NCBI RefSeq assembly: GCF_000325705.1
Contig: NC_019904.1
Coordinates: 5,544,041 to 5,608,040, forward strand
From: Echinicola vietnamensis DSM 17526
GTDB lineage: Bacteria; Bacteroidota; Bacteroidia; Cytophagales; Cyclobacteriaceae
Direction: 5' to 3'
Length of the DNA: 64,000 nt
A program made the translations under genes and the position numbers. Shown here in pieces: positions 1-9,160 of this stretch (positions are counted from its first letter, which is position 1; each line of letters opens with the position of its first letter). A model generated the notes under the pieces. It was given only the letters and a program-made list of their open reading frames with translations. It was not told where the DNA came from and searched no databases.

Positions 1-1
1 C

Positions 2-241
2 ATTGCCAAAACCCAAGAAATGGTCAGAGAACAACTGGCTGCTTCTGGACTAGGATCCCAAATGGAAGACAACATGGACATGTTTGTCAACAACTACCTA
101 CAAGGTAATGAAGGACAAAACTACATGCAGATGCTTACCGCTGTCCAAAACGACAAAGTTCTTGACCTTGTGAAAGAAAAAATCACGCTTAAAGAAGAAA
201 AAATCGACGTTGAGAAGTTTAAGGAACTAGTGCAAAACTAA
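2..241 (+). CDS. tig: Trigger factor, C-terminal end (partial)
   Basis: The reading frame is open from the window edge and ends at 241, giving the last 79 residues of a protein whose start lies outside. Trigger factor is the ribosome-associated chaperone and prolyl isomerase that meets nascent chains. The helical, charged C-terminal segment (around MDMFVNNYLQG and EEKIDVEKFKELV) fits the chaperone arm of that family. The call leans on context too: tig-clpP-clpX is a very common bacterial order and clpP starts 81 bases downstream. A terminator-like hairpin follows the stop, so it is probably a separate transcript from clpP. Only the tail is visible, so domain content cannot be checked. Confidence 0.8.
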   Translation: MAKTQEMVREQLAASGLGSQMEDNMDMFVNNYLQGNEGQNYMQMLTAVQNDKVLDLVKEKITLKEEKIDVEKFKELVQN

Positions 242-263
242 TTTCCCCAATAAATCGTTATTA

Positions 264-289
264 AAAAGTCCTTTTCTAAGGGCTTTTTT
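264..289 (+). terminator. Intrinsic terminator after tig
   Basis: AAAAAGTCC and GGGCTTTTTT form a short hairpin (with one G-U pair) followed by a T-run, 23 bases after the tig stop. Confidence 0.6.
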
Positions 290-297
290 TATTTTTG
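290..297 (+). promoter_or_regulatory. Bacteroidota -7 box for clpP
   Basis: TATTTTTG matches the TAnnTTTG -7 consensus of Bacteroidota. It lies 24 bases before the clpP start and directly abuts the T-run of the tig terminator, so termination and re-initiation would be back to back. No clear -33 element is visible. Confidence 0.45.
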
Positions 298-321
298 TAC
301 TAATTCAAAAAAAACGACAAC

Positions 322-993
322 ATGATTAACAAAGATGAATTCAGAAAATATGCCATTCACAGCCAAGGGGTGAGTGGTACTGCATTTGACCAATATGCCC
401 AACATATAGAAAACATGACCCGGTCGGTAATCGAAGAACGACCTACCAATTTCAGGGAAATCGATGTTTTTTCCCGCTTGATCATGGATCGTATCATTTT
501 CTTGGGCACTCAGGTCGATGACCATATCGCCAATATCATTACCGCCCAATTGTTATTCTTGGAATCGGTTGACAGCAAGAAAGACATCTTGCTCTACATC
601 AACAGTCCGGGAGGATCTGTATATGCCGGACTTGGTATCTACGACACAATGCAGTATATTAATCCTGAAGTAGGTACTATCTGCACAGGATTGGCAGCTT
701 CTATGGGGGCTGTATTGTTGGCAGGTGGTGCAGCAGGCAAAAGGGCAGCCCTTCCACACTCCAGGGTCATGATCCACCAACCCCTCGGCGGTGCACAGGG
801 CCAGGCTTCCGATATTGAAATTACCGCGAAGCAAATCTTACTATTGAAACAAGAGCTGTACGAAATCTTGGCTCACCACTCCGGAAAAGACATCAAGGAA
901 ATCGAGCAAAACTCAGACAGGGACTACTGGATGAGGGCTCCAGAAGCAAAAGAATACGGCTTGATCGACGAAGTATTGACTAGAAAAAAATAA
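322..993 (+). CDS. clpP: ATP-dependent Clp protease proteolytic subunit ClpP
   Basis: ClpP forms the barrel-shaped serine peptidase that degrades unfolded proteins fed to it by ClpX or ClpA/C in the cytoplasm. The 223-residue product has normal family length. The nucleophile Ser127 lies in GLAASMGAV and the catalytic His152 in MIHQP, as in other ClpP proteins; the [11 protein letters not shown] segment is also typical. The start at 322 gives a 25-base leader after the -7 box. clpX follows after two bases, so the pair is surely cotranscribed. Nothing is missing or odd. Confidence 0.97.
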   Translation: MINKDEFRKYAIHSQGVSGTAFDQYAQHIENMTRSVIEERPTNFREIDVFSRLIMDRIIFLGTQVDDHIANIITAQLLFLESVDSKKDILLYINSPGGSVYAGLGIYDTMQYINPEVGTICTGLAASMGAVLLAGGAAGKRAALPHSRVMIHQPLGGAQGQASDIEITAKQILLLKQELYEILAHHSGKDIKEIEQNSDRDYWMRAPEAKEYGLIDEVLTRKK

Positions 994-995
994 TC

Positions 996-2219
996 ATGGC
1001 GCAAGTTACTTGCTCCTTTTGTGGGAGAAATAAGAAGGATGTAGACCTTATGGTCTCGGGAATTTCAGCGCATATCTGTAATTTCTGCATCGACCAGGCC
1101 TATCAGATCCTTGGTGAAGAGGAAAAAACAAAAAAACAGGAGAAGAAGCCCAAGTTTAAGCTTAGGAAACCGAAAGAGCTGACCGAATACCTCAATAATT
1201 ATGTAATCGGCCAAGACGAAGCTAAAAAAGTCCTGTCCGTAGCGGTTTACAACCACTACAAGCGCCTTCTTCAAAAGGACAATAAAGATGATGTGAAAAT
1301 TGAAAAGTCAAACATCATCATGGTAGGCGATACCGGCACTGGAAAAACCTACTTGGCCAAAACCTTGGCCAAGATATTGGAAGTCCCTTTCTGTATAGCA
1401 GATGCTACGGTATTGACCGAAGCGGGCTATGTCGGCGAAGACGTCGAAAGTATCCTTACCCGTCTCCTTCAGTCCGCCGACTATAACCTAGAAGCGGCCG
1501 AAAGGGGCATTGTCTACATTGATGAGATCGACAAGATCGCACGAAAATCGGACAATCCATCCATCACCCGTGATGTCAGTGGAGAGGGTGTACAGCAGGC
1601 CATGCTGAAGCTCTTGGAAGGAACTACTGTCAATGTCCCACCACAAGGAGGAAGAAAACATCCGGACCAAAAGATGATTGCCGTAAACACAGAAGACATC
1701 TTGTTTATCTGCGGCGGAGCCTTTGACGGGATTTCCAGGCATATTGCCAACAGGCTGAACACTCAGCCACTTGGGTTCAGCAAAAAAACCGAAAGCGATG
1801 TGGTAGACCGTAACAATCTGCTTCAGTATGTCACGGCCCCTGACCTGAAATCCTTTGGCTTGATTCCTGAATTGATCGGTCGTCTCCCTGTGCTGACCCA
1901 TTTGGATCCACTGGACAAGGAGACGCTGAAAAGTATCCTTACCGAGCCCAAAAATGCGCTTACCAAGCAGTATATAAAGCTCATGGATATGGAAGGCGTA
2001 AAACTGGAATTCGAAGAAAGTGGCATTGACTATATCGTAGAGAAAGCCGTGGAATACAATCTTGGCGCTCGGGGCCTCAGGTCTATCTGTGAGGCCATCA
2101 TTACCGATGCCATGTACGAACTTCCTTCTGATCAAGAGACCAAGGAGTTGGTCGTAAACAGAAAATATGCCCAAAGGCAATTTGATAAATCGAAATTCAA
2201 AAAGCTACAAGTAGCATAA
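996..2219 (+). CDS. clpX: Clp protease ATP-binding subunit ClpX
   Basis: ClpX is the AAA+ unfoldase that selects substrates and threads them into ClpP. The 407-residue protein begins with the four-cysteine zinc finger (Cys6, Cys9, Cys28, Cys31) that binds adaptors and substrates. The Walker A motif GDTGTGKT, the Walker B segment YIDEIDKI and the GGAFDGI pore-region segment follow in order. It starts two bases after clpP and ends with a strong intrinsic terminator, so the clpPX unit closes here. Confidence 0.97.
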   Translation: MAQVTCSFCGRNKKDVDLMVSGISAHICNFCIDQAYQILGEEEKTKKQEKKPKFKLRKPKELTEYLNNYVIGQDEAKKVLSVAVYNHYKRLLQKDNKDDVKIEKSNIIMVGDTGTGKTYLAKTLAKILEVPFCIADATVLTEAGYVGEDVESILTRLLQSADYNLEAAERGIVYIDEIDKIARKSDNPSITRDVSGEGVQQAMLKLLEGTTVNVPPQGGRKHPDQKMIAVNTEDILFICGGAFDGISRHIANRLNTQPLGFSKKTESDVVDRNNLLQYVTAPDLKSFGLIPELIGRLPVLTHLDPLDKETLKSILTEPKNALTKQYIKLMDMEGVKLEFEESGIDYIVEKAVEYNLGARGLRSICEAIITDAMYELPSDQETKELVVNRKYAQRQFDKSKFKKLQVA

Positions 2220-2222
2220 CTC

Positions 2223-2257
2223 AAAAAAGGCTCGGAATTCATATCCGAGCCTTTTTT
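2223..2257 (+). terminator. Intrinsic terminator of clpPX
   Basis: A perfect 14-base stem (AAAAAAGGCTCGGA with TCCGAGCCTTTTTT) with a 7-base loop ends in a T-run, four bases after the clpX stop. The A-rich 5' arm would let it work in both directions. Confidence 0.9.
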
Positions 2258-2734
2258 TTGTTCACCTGTACAGCTCATCAAATGCCTTGGACACTTTCTA
2301 GAAATACTCTTGGGAATACGATCTCAAGAACAAGCTAGATCAAGCGGTATCCCTAGGTGGCCACTCCCCTAAATGGAGGGCATTATAACTTTAGACTGGA
2401 TGAATGCATATAAGATGATTTTTTGGAGCATTCAGGAAAGGTTTCTCGTAGATAAGAGGACGCGCTGATGACGTGATCAGAAAGCAACATAATCCAAGCC
2501 TTGGAAGACATTCCTCTTCATACCAAAGGCAAGTCCATGGTAAACGTTGTCGTTATTTCAAGCCATGGATTAAAGGTATGAACACTGATTTGCAATGCTT
2601 CATGGGGAGTACCTGTGTTTATCATCCTTCATCCGTAGCCAAATAGAAACCAAAGGTGACAAAGAAACTGTATAGTCATCGAAATAGGCTCGCCCCCAAC
2701 ATTTCCGCTTGCTTCAACAAGCATCAGCTCTATT
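2258..2734. other. Gene-free gap between convergent clpX and lpxB
   Basis: This 477-base stretch separates the ends of clpX and lpxB. I find no credible coding frame; the longest reverse-strand frame is about 42 codons and resembles nothing I recognise. Its right part holds a copy of a dispersed repeat (2581-2666). Just before lpxB's stop is a small hairpin, GCTTG at 2707 with CAAGC at 2717, without a T-run. Confidence 0.6.
2581..2666 (+). repeat. Dispersed intergenic repeat, copy 1
   Basis: Aligns without gaps to 60421-60506; I count 64 identical positions of 86. The most conserved block reads CTGTGTTTAT followed by TTCATCCG. Both copies lie in intergenic DNA, 58 kb apart, and both sit beyond the 3' end of a reverse-strand gene. 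Confidence 0.7.
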
Positions 2735-3850
2735 CTAGTTTTTGATGGGCTTCAAGGTCTCATAAATCAATTTGGCCGTTTTTTCCGAGGCCTTCTCCTC
2801 TCCAATCTTTTCCCGTACCAGTTTATACCCTTGTAAAACTGCTGCCTTTCGCTGTGAATCACCAAGTAGTCCCTTAAGTTCTTCCAAAAGCACCTGTTTG
2901 TTGTAATCTCCCTGGATCAACTCCCTGACCACCTCTTTTCCGGCTATCAGGTTCACCAGTGATATAAAGGGCACCTTGATCAGCCTCTTGGCAATGGCAT
3001 AGCTTATACTGCTGGTTTTGTAGACCACGACTTGTGGGACATTAAACAAGGCTGTTTCCAAGGTGGCGGTTCCAGAAGTGACCACTGCAGCATTAGCGTA
3101 ATGAAGGAGGTCATAGGTTTGGTCAAAAACCACCTTTATCCCATGTTTCTCGGCAAGGCCATACACTTCACCAGGAAGATTTTTCACCCCTGCAATCAAA
3201 AATTGAACGTTAGGAAAAGCAGGGATAAGCCCCACCATATTTTCCAACATGTTCTCCACTTCTTGCTTTCTACTCCCCGGCAGCAGGGCCACGATAGGTT
3301 TATAGCTAAGCTCATTTTTCTGATGGAAAAAATCGTGTGGGGTAAACTTCTTGATCTGATCGAAAAGAGGATTTCCCACGTAGTACACGTCCCAACCAAA
3401 TTTCTTAAAAAATGCAGGCTCAAATGGCAAAATGGTATATAAATGATCTACGTACTTTTTGAGCTTATAGGCCCTTTTTTGGTTCCAAGCCCACACTTTT
3501 GGGGGAATGTAATAATGGACTGGAATTCCTTGCTCGTGCGCAAACTTGGCAATTTTCAAGTTAAAGCCACCGTAATCCACCAATATAACCGCATCGGGCG
3601 CATAAGCCAGCATGTCATGCTTGACCAACCGGAGGTACTTCAAGACCTTTCGGAAGCCCAAGAGCACTTCCACAAACCCCATTAATGCGACTTCATCATA
3701 ATGGGCCACAGTAGAAAGTCCTTCATCAATACTATAATCCCCACCCATTCCCCGGAAGTCCGCCTGCTGATCGGTTGCCTTTAAGGCGTGGAGTAAATTC
3801 GCCAAGTGCATATCTCCTGACCGTTCACCGGCGATCATATAGTATTTCAT
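2735..3850 (-). CDS. lpxB: Lipid-A-disaccharide synthase LpxB
   Basis: LpxB joins UDP-2,3-diacylglucosamine and lipid X to make the disaccharide core of lipid A at the inner face of the inner membrane, so the cell makes a Gram-negative outer membrane. The 371-residue product matches the family in length. The N-terminal AGERSGDMHLA and the GMGGD segment are hallmark motifs, and the C-terminal half carries the GT-B donor-binding segment TSGTATLETAL. It lies 73 bases downstream of the pterin synthase on the same strand and may be read from the same promoter. Confidence 0.95.
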   Translation of the reverse strand: MKYYMIAGERSGDMHLANLLHALKATDQQADFRGMGGDYSIDEGLSTVAHYDEVALMGFVEVLLGFRKVLKYLRLVKHDMLAYAPDAVILVDYGGFNLKIAKFAHEQGIPVHYYIPPKVWAWNQKRAYKLKKYVDHLYTILPFEPAFFKKFGWDVYYVGNPLFDQIKKFTPHDFFHQKNELSYKPIVALLPGSRKQEVENMLENMVGLIPAFPNVQFLIAGVKNLPGEVYGLAEKHGIKVVFDQTYDLLHYANAAVVTSGTATLETALFNVPQVVVYKTSSISYAIAKRLIKVPFISLVNLIAGKEVVRELIQGDYNKQVLLEELKGLLGDSQRKAAVLQGYKLVREKIGEEKASEKTAKLIYETLKPIKN

Positions 3851-3923
3851 TGGGAAGGGAGGTTATACTGTTAGAAAGTTACCGGATTGGAAAGTAAAAG
3901 GCTACTTATCGCCATTCTTCCAC

Positions 3924-4343
3924 TCAATCTCCGTAGTATTCCACAAAATTGCGTGGGGTTTCATAGAGCTTCAACTTATAAAGACCACCATGCGGGGTGA
4001 TTTTGTCCACAGCAGGTTGAAGGATTTTCCAAAACTCCATCACCAGGTTTTCACAACTGGCCATTTTACCCTGCATAAAATCCACATCTACGTTCAGGTT
4101 TTTATGGTCCACTTTATCAATCACCAAACTCCGGATCAAGGTGCTTAATGCTTTTAAGTCCACCACAAATCCCGTATCTGCATCAGGAAGTCCTTTCACA
4201 GTCACGATCAGTTCAAAATTATGCCCGTGCCAGTTGGCATTGGCGCATGGTCCAAACACCTCAACATTCTTCTCTTCGGTCCAATTAGGATTCCATAATT
4301 TATGCGCAGCATTAAAATGCTCTTTTCTAGAAACGTGTATCAT
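3924..4343 (-). CDS. queD: 6-carboxy- or 6-pyruvoyl-tetrahydropterin synthase (QueD/PTPS family)
   Basis: Enzymes of this fold act on dihydroneopterin triphosphate; QueD makes 6-carboxytetrahydropterin for queuosine, whereas true PTPS makes 6-pyruvoyltetrahydropterin for tetrahydrobiopterin. The 139-residue protein keeps the zinc ligands His14, His39 and His41. The catalytic cysteine is Cys33 in CANANWHGH, a C-x5-HGH arrangement as in animal PTPS, not the C-x3-HGH of E. coli QueD. queE, the next queuosine enzyme, lies 7 kb away on the same strand, which supports QueD; the motif supports PTPS. The symbol is therefore provisional. A clear -7 box lies just upstream. Confidence 0.8.
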   Translation of the reverse strand: MIHVSRKEHFNAAHKLWNPNWTEEKNVEVFGPCANANWHGHNFELIVTVKGLPDADTGFVVDLKALSTLIRSLVIDKVDHKNLNVDVDFMQGKMASCENLVMEFWKILQPAVDKITPHGGLYKLKLYETPRNFVEYYGD

Positions 4344-4366
4344 GACTGTTTTCAGATTTGAGAGTG

Positions 4367-4374
4367 CAAAGATA
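4367..4374 (-). promoter_or_regulatory. -7 box for queD/PTPS gene
   Basis: On the minus strand TATCTTTG followed by C is a perfect TAnnTTTG match, 23 bases before the start codon at 4343. Confidence 0.6.
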
Positions 4375-4421
4375 CAAAAATCTTGTACACATTACACCTA
4401 CCATTGCTGGACTCGAAATAT

Positions 4422-4448
4422 AAAAAAAGGCCCGCAATATACGGGCCC
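4422..4448 (-). terminator. Intrinsic terminator of the first SusC/SusD operon
   Basis: Read on the minus strand, GGCCCG and CGGGCC form a hairpin with a 7-base loop followed by seven T residues. It lies 24 bases past the susD stop and insulates the queD promoter. Confidence 0.9.
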
Positions 4449-4471
4449 TCTTCAATATCTATCAGAAAATT

Positions 4472-5941
4472 TTATTGAAATTCAATAAATGGGTTATTTT
4501 GTATTTCCGACTGAGGTATATCAAACGTCAACCTATCATCATTAAACGGCACTTCCTGCCCAGGATAAGTAAGATGGTTTGACGCCAATGTAACCGTCAG
4601 CCTATTTCTCTTCATCATAAGGTAGCTTTTACCTTCTCCCCAAAGTTCAATTCTAGTTTGAAGGATAATTTCATCCAGAAGTGCTTGACCTGCTAAAGCA
4701 TCGACATAAGAAGCATCTGGAACCCTTTCTTCCATAAGTGCTTTTAAAGATGCTCTAGCAGCTGCTTCATCACCTGCTTTGGCGGCATTTTCAGCGTGCA
4801 GTAAATACATTTCCTCTATTCTCATGTAAAGGTAATCGGATTCAATGGTTCGCTGGCCACCCACAACCCTATCGGGAGCGAAAAACTTGTTCAATGGCCA
4901 TAATTGACCATCACCATATGCATCAACAAATTGTCCTTTTCTTCCATCTTCTTCTGGAATAGCATTATAAAGATCATCATTAATAATTTTAGGATCACCG
5001 GCCCAAGCATAGCTATAGGTAAATAGATCCACTTGTCCCCACCAGGAAATCAAGTCCAGACCAATTTGATTGGTAATGTCCACTCCCCAAATCCATCCTG
5101 GGGATTCTACACTGTTAAAGCCATTTGTAGTCAGCTCTTCCCTGGTAAGTAATGGGAAGCCCCCATTATCTATCACATATTGGGCATTATCTGCGGCCAA
5201 TTGATATTCTCCCATAGCTGAATAGACATAACTCAAAAGTCCCCGAGCGACCATCCCATCTACTTCATAAAGATTTGCTCTTTCCCATTCTCCAAAATAC
5301 TCTATTGAAGTGTTGAGGTCATCCAAAATCAATTGATAGACCTGTTCAGTAGAGCTTAAGGCAACGTTTTCAGCTACAGCAGCTACATAAATAGGCAGAA
5401 TTTCTTCTGTAGGATTGTACTCTTCGGCAAAGAAATTTGCCAAATAGAAATAAGCATAAGCTCTCATGGTCTTCGCTTGGGCCATAATTAATTTGGCCTC
5501 ATCAGACTCAGGCACTACGGCGGTTCCACCAAGAGCATCAATTACGCTATTGGCGGCATAAATCACCCTGTAGTAATACCTCCAAACCATATAGTTCCGG
5601 TTATTGGTATAATCAATTGTCACCTGAAGATCAGAAATTTGCGAATACCATCCATAAATTTTGGCACCTAGAACCATATCAGTAGACAACATATCACTAA
5701 ATATGTCATAGCCCCTTTGACCAAAATCATCATGTCCAGTAGTTCCTCCAGTACCTGTTAAGTACATGGTAGAATAGATACCTCGCAAAGTGGCTAATTG
5801 AACAGATGGGTCTGTTTCTGAAATACCATCTAATCTATCCCTGGAAATAAATTCCGTAGAATCTGTTTCCAAAAAGTCCTCGCTACAACTGACTAGCATC
5901 AGCGAAAGACCAAGAGTATATATTAATCTATTTAATTTCAT
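4472..5941 (-). CDS. SusD/RagB-family nutrient-binding lipoprotein (pair 1)
   Basis: SusD-like proteins are surface lipoproteins that sit as a lid on a SusC channel and bind the glycan or peptide to be imported. The 489-residue product begins with a signal peptide ending in the lipobox LMLVSC, and the residues after the cysteine (SEDFLETD) are acidic, like surface-export signals of this phylum. The helical TPR-like body includes typical SusD stretches such as AQAKTMRAYAYFYLANFF and EEMYLLHAE. It starts 12 bases after its susC. No glycoside hydrolase or regulator lies nearby, so the substrate is unknown. Confidence 0.93.
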   Translation of the reverse strand: MKLNRLIYTLGLSLMLVSCSEDFLETDSTEFISRDRLDGISETDPSVQLATLRGIYSTMYLTGTGGTTGHDDFGQRGYDIFSDMLSTDMVLGAKIYGWYSQISDLQVTIDYTNNRNYMVWRYYYRVIYAANSVIDALGGTAVVPESDEAKLIMAQAKTMRAYAYFYLANFFAEEYNPTEEILPIYVAAVAENVALSSTEQVYQLILDDLNTSIEYFGEWERANLYEVDGMVARGLLSYVYSAMGEYQLAADNAQYVIDNGGFPLLTREELTTNGFNSVESPGWIWGVDITNQIGLDLISWWGQVDLFTYSYAWAGDPKIINDDLYNAIPEEDGRKGQFVDAYGDGQLWPLNKFFAPDRVVGGQRTIESDYLYMRIEEMYLLHAENAAKAGDEAAARASLKALMEERVPDASYVDALAGQALLDEIILQTRIELWGEGKSYLMMKRNRLTVTLASNHLTYPGQEVPFNDDRLTFDIPQSEIQNNPFIEFQ

Positions 5942-5953
5942 ATTCTTATCTTT

Positions 5954-8900
5954 TTAGAATTTAATTTTTGCACCAAAAGTAAATGTACTCAATGGAGAAT
6001 ACCTGTACCTGCTAGAGGTTCCTGCTTCATTTGTAGAAGGATTAAAACCTTTTCTTGCCGAAGCTAGCCAAAGATTATCACCAGCTACAAATATATTACA
6101 GCTTTGGATAGCATATTTTTCTAAAAATGAACTAGGGAGCGTATATCCCAAACGAACATTCGATAGGTTAAAGTAATCAGCCTTGGTTAAGAACCGGGTA
6201 GACGTAGAGTTCACGTTCTGATCCAAATCATTTGTCAATCGAGGGACATCAGTTAAATCGCCTTCCTGTGTCCACCGATCCCTTATATCCACATGCCAGT
6301 TATTACTACCTACTTGATCATTGTGCATCAGGTCTTGGTACCTTACGTCAAAGGCATAACCTCCAATGCTATACAAAAACAAAATACTAAAGTCAAAATT
6401 CTTGTATCCTGCACTTAAGTTTATACCTCCTCTTACTTTAGGTACAGCTGATTTACCTACATATTTTTGAGTAGCTTCTTGGTAGGTTGTAGTCGTGGTA
6501 GATTTAATATTTGATTCTGAATTGGGGTTTTGAGCCAAATAATCCGCCATAGAGGCAATTATTTCCTCATCCTGCATTTCATTATCACCATTGGCATCAT
6601 CATAATAAATATTCCACTGCGCCTGGCCTGTTGTTGGATTAACACCTGCCCACTCTCTTAAGTAAAAGTCAAATATGGAATGACCAACTGATCTACCATA
6701 ATAAGAATTTATATCAATGATCTTCTCTACTCCCGTAGATGGATCAATTGGCATGTTCTTAAGTTCATTGCTGATGATTTCACCATTCACACTAAGATCA
6801 ATAAAGTGATCAGCTCCTTTAACAATATGGCCAGTCAAATCAAATTCCAAACCATTATTTCTAAGGACTCCATCATTGACTTGAATAATCGCCCATCCAA
6901 GTGAAGGCCCAACCCTTCTTTCAAAGATTAAGTTATCTGTATTTTTGATATAGTAATCCAATGAACCATCCAAAAACGTTCCGACACTAAATTCAGCACC
7001 CACTTGGAACATTTTAGAAGTTTCCCAAGTCAAGTCAGGATTACCTTTTTCATCAAAAGTTACAGATGACTCATTATTGATATTTGAAATTTCGTTTAGA
7101 TCATACCCAGGATAGAACCCAACACCTGCCTGGTCCCCTGTAATACCATAACTAGTCTTTAACTTCAAGAATGAAAAAACATCTTGGCTTTCCATAAAAT
7201 CTTCATTCGAAGCTACCCAAGCAAATCCTAAAGCTCCAAAGGTACCCCATTTGTCGTTCACAAACCTAGACGATCCATCCCTACGAATTGTACCTGTCAA
7301 ATAATAGGTATCTTCATAATCATAGCTTACTTGACCGAAATATGACTCCAATGCATAATCTCTGGTATAGGAATATGAAGGATTCGTTACAGCAGCATTA
7401 TTAAATTCTGTCCCCATTGGATCGACCAATTGTTGTTTAAATCCAGACAGGTACTTACGATCGAACTTACTGCTCTCTTGGGCTATCATAGCTTCTAATG
7501 AGTGATCCCCCCAATCTTTGGTGTAACGTAGAATATTTGTCAAATTGTAAAAGAACACCTCGGTTTTGGTCTTATAAATCGACCCATTCGTACTGGTACT
7601 TGGACCGTAATATGGAGAATCCTGCTCATCATAACTTTCATTATAGTATTGCCATCCATATCTTGTTTCAAACCGAAGATTATCGGTAAAATCAATATTT
7701 AAGCTAGCATTACCATTGATTTCATGTGCTATTTCATTTCTAACCCCAATTGTTGCATCAGCAATGGAATTGGTTAATCCCGCAAATCCTCGACCGGAAC
7801 CATAGTCGTATTGATAACCTCCATAATATGGATCAGGAATTGGATCACCATTAGCATCCCTTAGATACAAAGGATAAATGGATGGCATGTTATCTACGAA
7901 CCAAAAAATACTTCCTGAATCGTCGGTCTGCCCTCCAGTATTTGTTTCAGACCTGGCATAACCGATATTCAAGCCACCAGACAACCACTCCTTCACTTGG
8001 TGATTTACATTTAACCTTGCTGTAGCCCTATCATAATCGGAATTAATGGAATAGCCCACATCATTCAGATAACCAAAAGAAGTAAAGTAATTGATCTTCT
8101 CATCTCCTCCGCCAATCTTAACAGTGGCTTCCGCTCTGTTGGAAGCTTGGAAGGCATAATCCTCCCAATTTTCCGGATTATATCTTCTGGCTACTCCCTC
8201 GCGCACCATTCCGGTAGCAGGATCAATCAACTCACCAACATTTTCCACATTCCACATATTGTAACTTGGAGAAATCCCACTAGAGGAGAACAAGTTGGCG
8301 TTGGCATAGGCATCAGGATCTGAAGAGCCCAAAACTGCTCCTCTTCCCCTCACAGCTTGCCAACTCAATCCGATATATTCTTCAGGAGAGGAAATTGTCT
8401 CATATCGAGGCAATAGATCAAAGTTTTGACCAATTTTACCATCCACTTCAATATAAGAATCGCCAGCTTTACCTTTTCTTGTGGTGATCAATACCACACC
8501 ATTAGCACCCCTTGAACCATAAATTGAAGTAGCCGTAGCATCCTTCAAAACAGACATGGAAGCAATATCAGAAGGGTTTATAGAGGTTATATTCCCGGTA
8601 AAAGGAACACCATCCACAACATATAATGGACTTCTGTTACCGTTCACTGACCCAATACCCCTGATACGAATATCTGCAGTTTTCCCAGGCTGCCCAGTTG
8701 TATTGATTACCCTTACACCGGCTACTTCCCCGGCCAAGGCTTGAGAAGCGTTAGATACACTCTTACGTTCGATAAGCTCAGAATCTACTTCCTTCATCGA
8801 ACCGGCAAAGGCCTGCTTAGTAGTCGTACCATACCCGACCACTACAACTTCAGAAAGCAACTGGGCATCCGCGCCGAGTTCCACATCAATGGTCGATTGA

Positions 8901-9160
8901 TTGTTGATGGCCACTTCTTGGCTTTCCATTCCCATAAAGGAAAACACCAACACTGTTGCATTAGCAGGAACCTCCACGGAGTATTGTCCGTCCAAATCCG
9001 TTGCCGTCCCCACAGTAGTTCCCTTTACTAAAACTGAAACCCCGGGAATGGGATTTCCGTCCTCGCCGGAAGTAACCGTACCGGTAACTGTCCGGCTTTG
9101 ACCAAATGCCACGGCACTGGCCAATAGAATTGCTAATCCTAGCAGTAAAACTTTCTTCAT
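5954..9160 (-). CDS. SusC/RagA-family TonB-linked outer-membrane transporter (pair 1)
   Basis: This is the TonB-dependent channel partner of the preceding SusD lipoprotein. I place the start at 9160, not the upstream in-frame ATG at 9205, because it begins directly with the signal peptide MKKVLLLGLAILLASAVAFG; that gives 1068 residues. A carboxypeptidase-regulatory-like domain (about residues 22-95) is followed by the VVVGYG segment, the plug domain with TSIYGSRGANGVVLI, and a 22-strand barrel ending in an aromatic residue pattern (FTFGAKIKF). Base composition looks more AT-rich than the second pair (sampled lines near 40% against 53% G+C), suggesting separate acquisition. Confidence 0.93.
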   Translation of the reverse strand: MKKVLLLGLAILLASAVAFGQSRTVTGTVTSGEDGNPIPGVSVLVKGTTVGTATDLDGQYSVEVPANATVLVFSFMGMESQEVAINNQSTIDVELGADAQLLSEVVVVGYGTTTKQAFAGSMKEVDSELIERKSVSNASQALAGEVAGVRVINTTGQPGKTADIRIRGIGSVNGNRSPLYVVDGVPFTGNITSINPSDIASMSVLKDATATSIYGSRGANGVVLITTRKGKAGDSYIEVDGKIGQNFDLLPRYETISSPEEYIGLSWQAVRGRGAVLGSSDPDAYANANLFSSSGISPSYNMWNVENVGELIDPATGMVREGVARRYNPENWEDYAFQASNRAEATVKIGGGDEKINYFTSFGYLNDVGYSINSDYDRATARLNVNHQVKEWLSGGLNIGYARSETNTGGQTDDSGSIFWFVDNMPSIYPLYLRDANGDPIPDPYYGGYQYDYGSGRGFAGLTNSIADATIGVRNEIAHEINGNASLNIDFTDNLRFETRYGWQYYNESYDEQDSPYYGPSTSTNGSIYKTKTEVFFYNLTNILRYTKDWGDHSLEAMIAQESSKFDRKYLSGFKQQLVDPMGTEFNNAAVTNPSYSYTRDYALESYFGQVSYDYEDTYYLTGTIRRDGSSRFVNDKWGTFGALGFAWVASNEDFMESQDVFSFLKLKTSYGITGDQAGVGFYPGYDLNEISNINNESSVTFDEKGNPDLTWETSKMFQVGAEFSVGTFLDGSLDYYIKNTDNLIFERRVGPSLGWAIIQVNDGVLRNNGLEFDLTGHIVKGADHFIDLSVNGEIISNELKNMPIDPSTGVEKIIDINSYYGRSVGHSIFDFYLREWAGVNPTTGQAQWNIYYDDANGDNEMQDEEIIASMADYLAQNPNSESNIKSTTTTTYQEATQKYVGKSAVPKVRGGINLSAGYKNFDFSILFLYSIGGYAFDVRYQDLMHNDQVGSNNWHVDIRDRWTQEGDLTDVPRLTNDLDQNVNSTSTRFLTKADYFNLSNVRLGYTLPSSFLEKYAIQSCNIFVAGDNLWLASARKGFNPSTNEAGTSSRYRYSPLSTFTFGAKIKF

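Noticed and set aside
1488..2180. 230-codon open frame antisense to clpX
   Set aside because: Shadow of clpX codon usage; no recognisable domain.
2393..2521. 42-codon reverse frame in the clpX-lpxB gap as a gene remnant
   Set aside because: No resemblance to any family I know, and no start signal.
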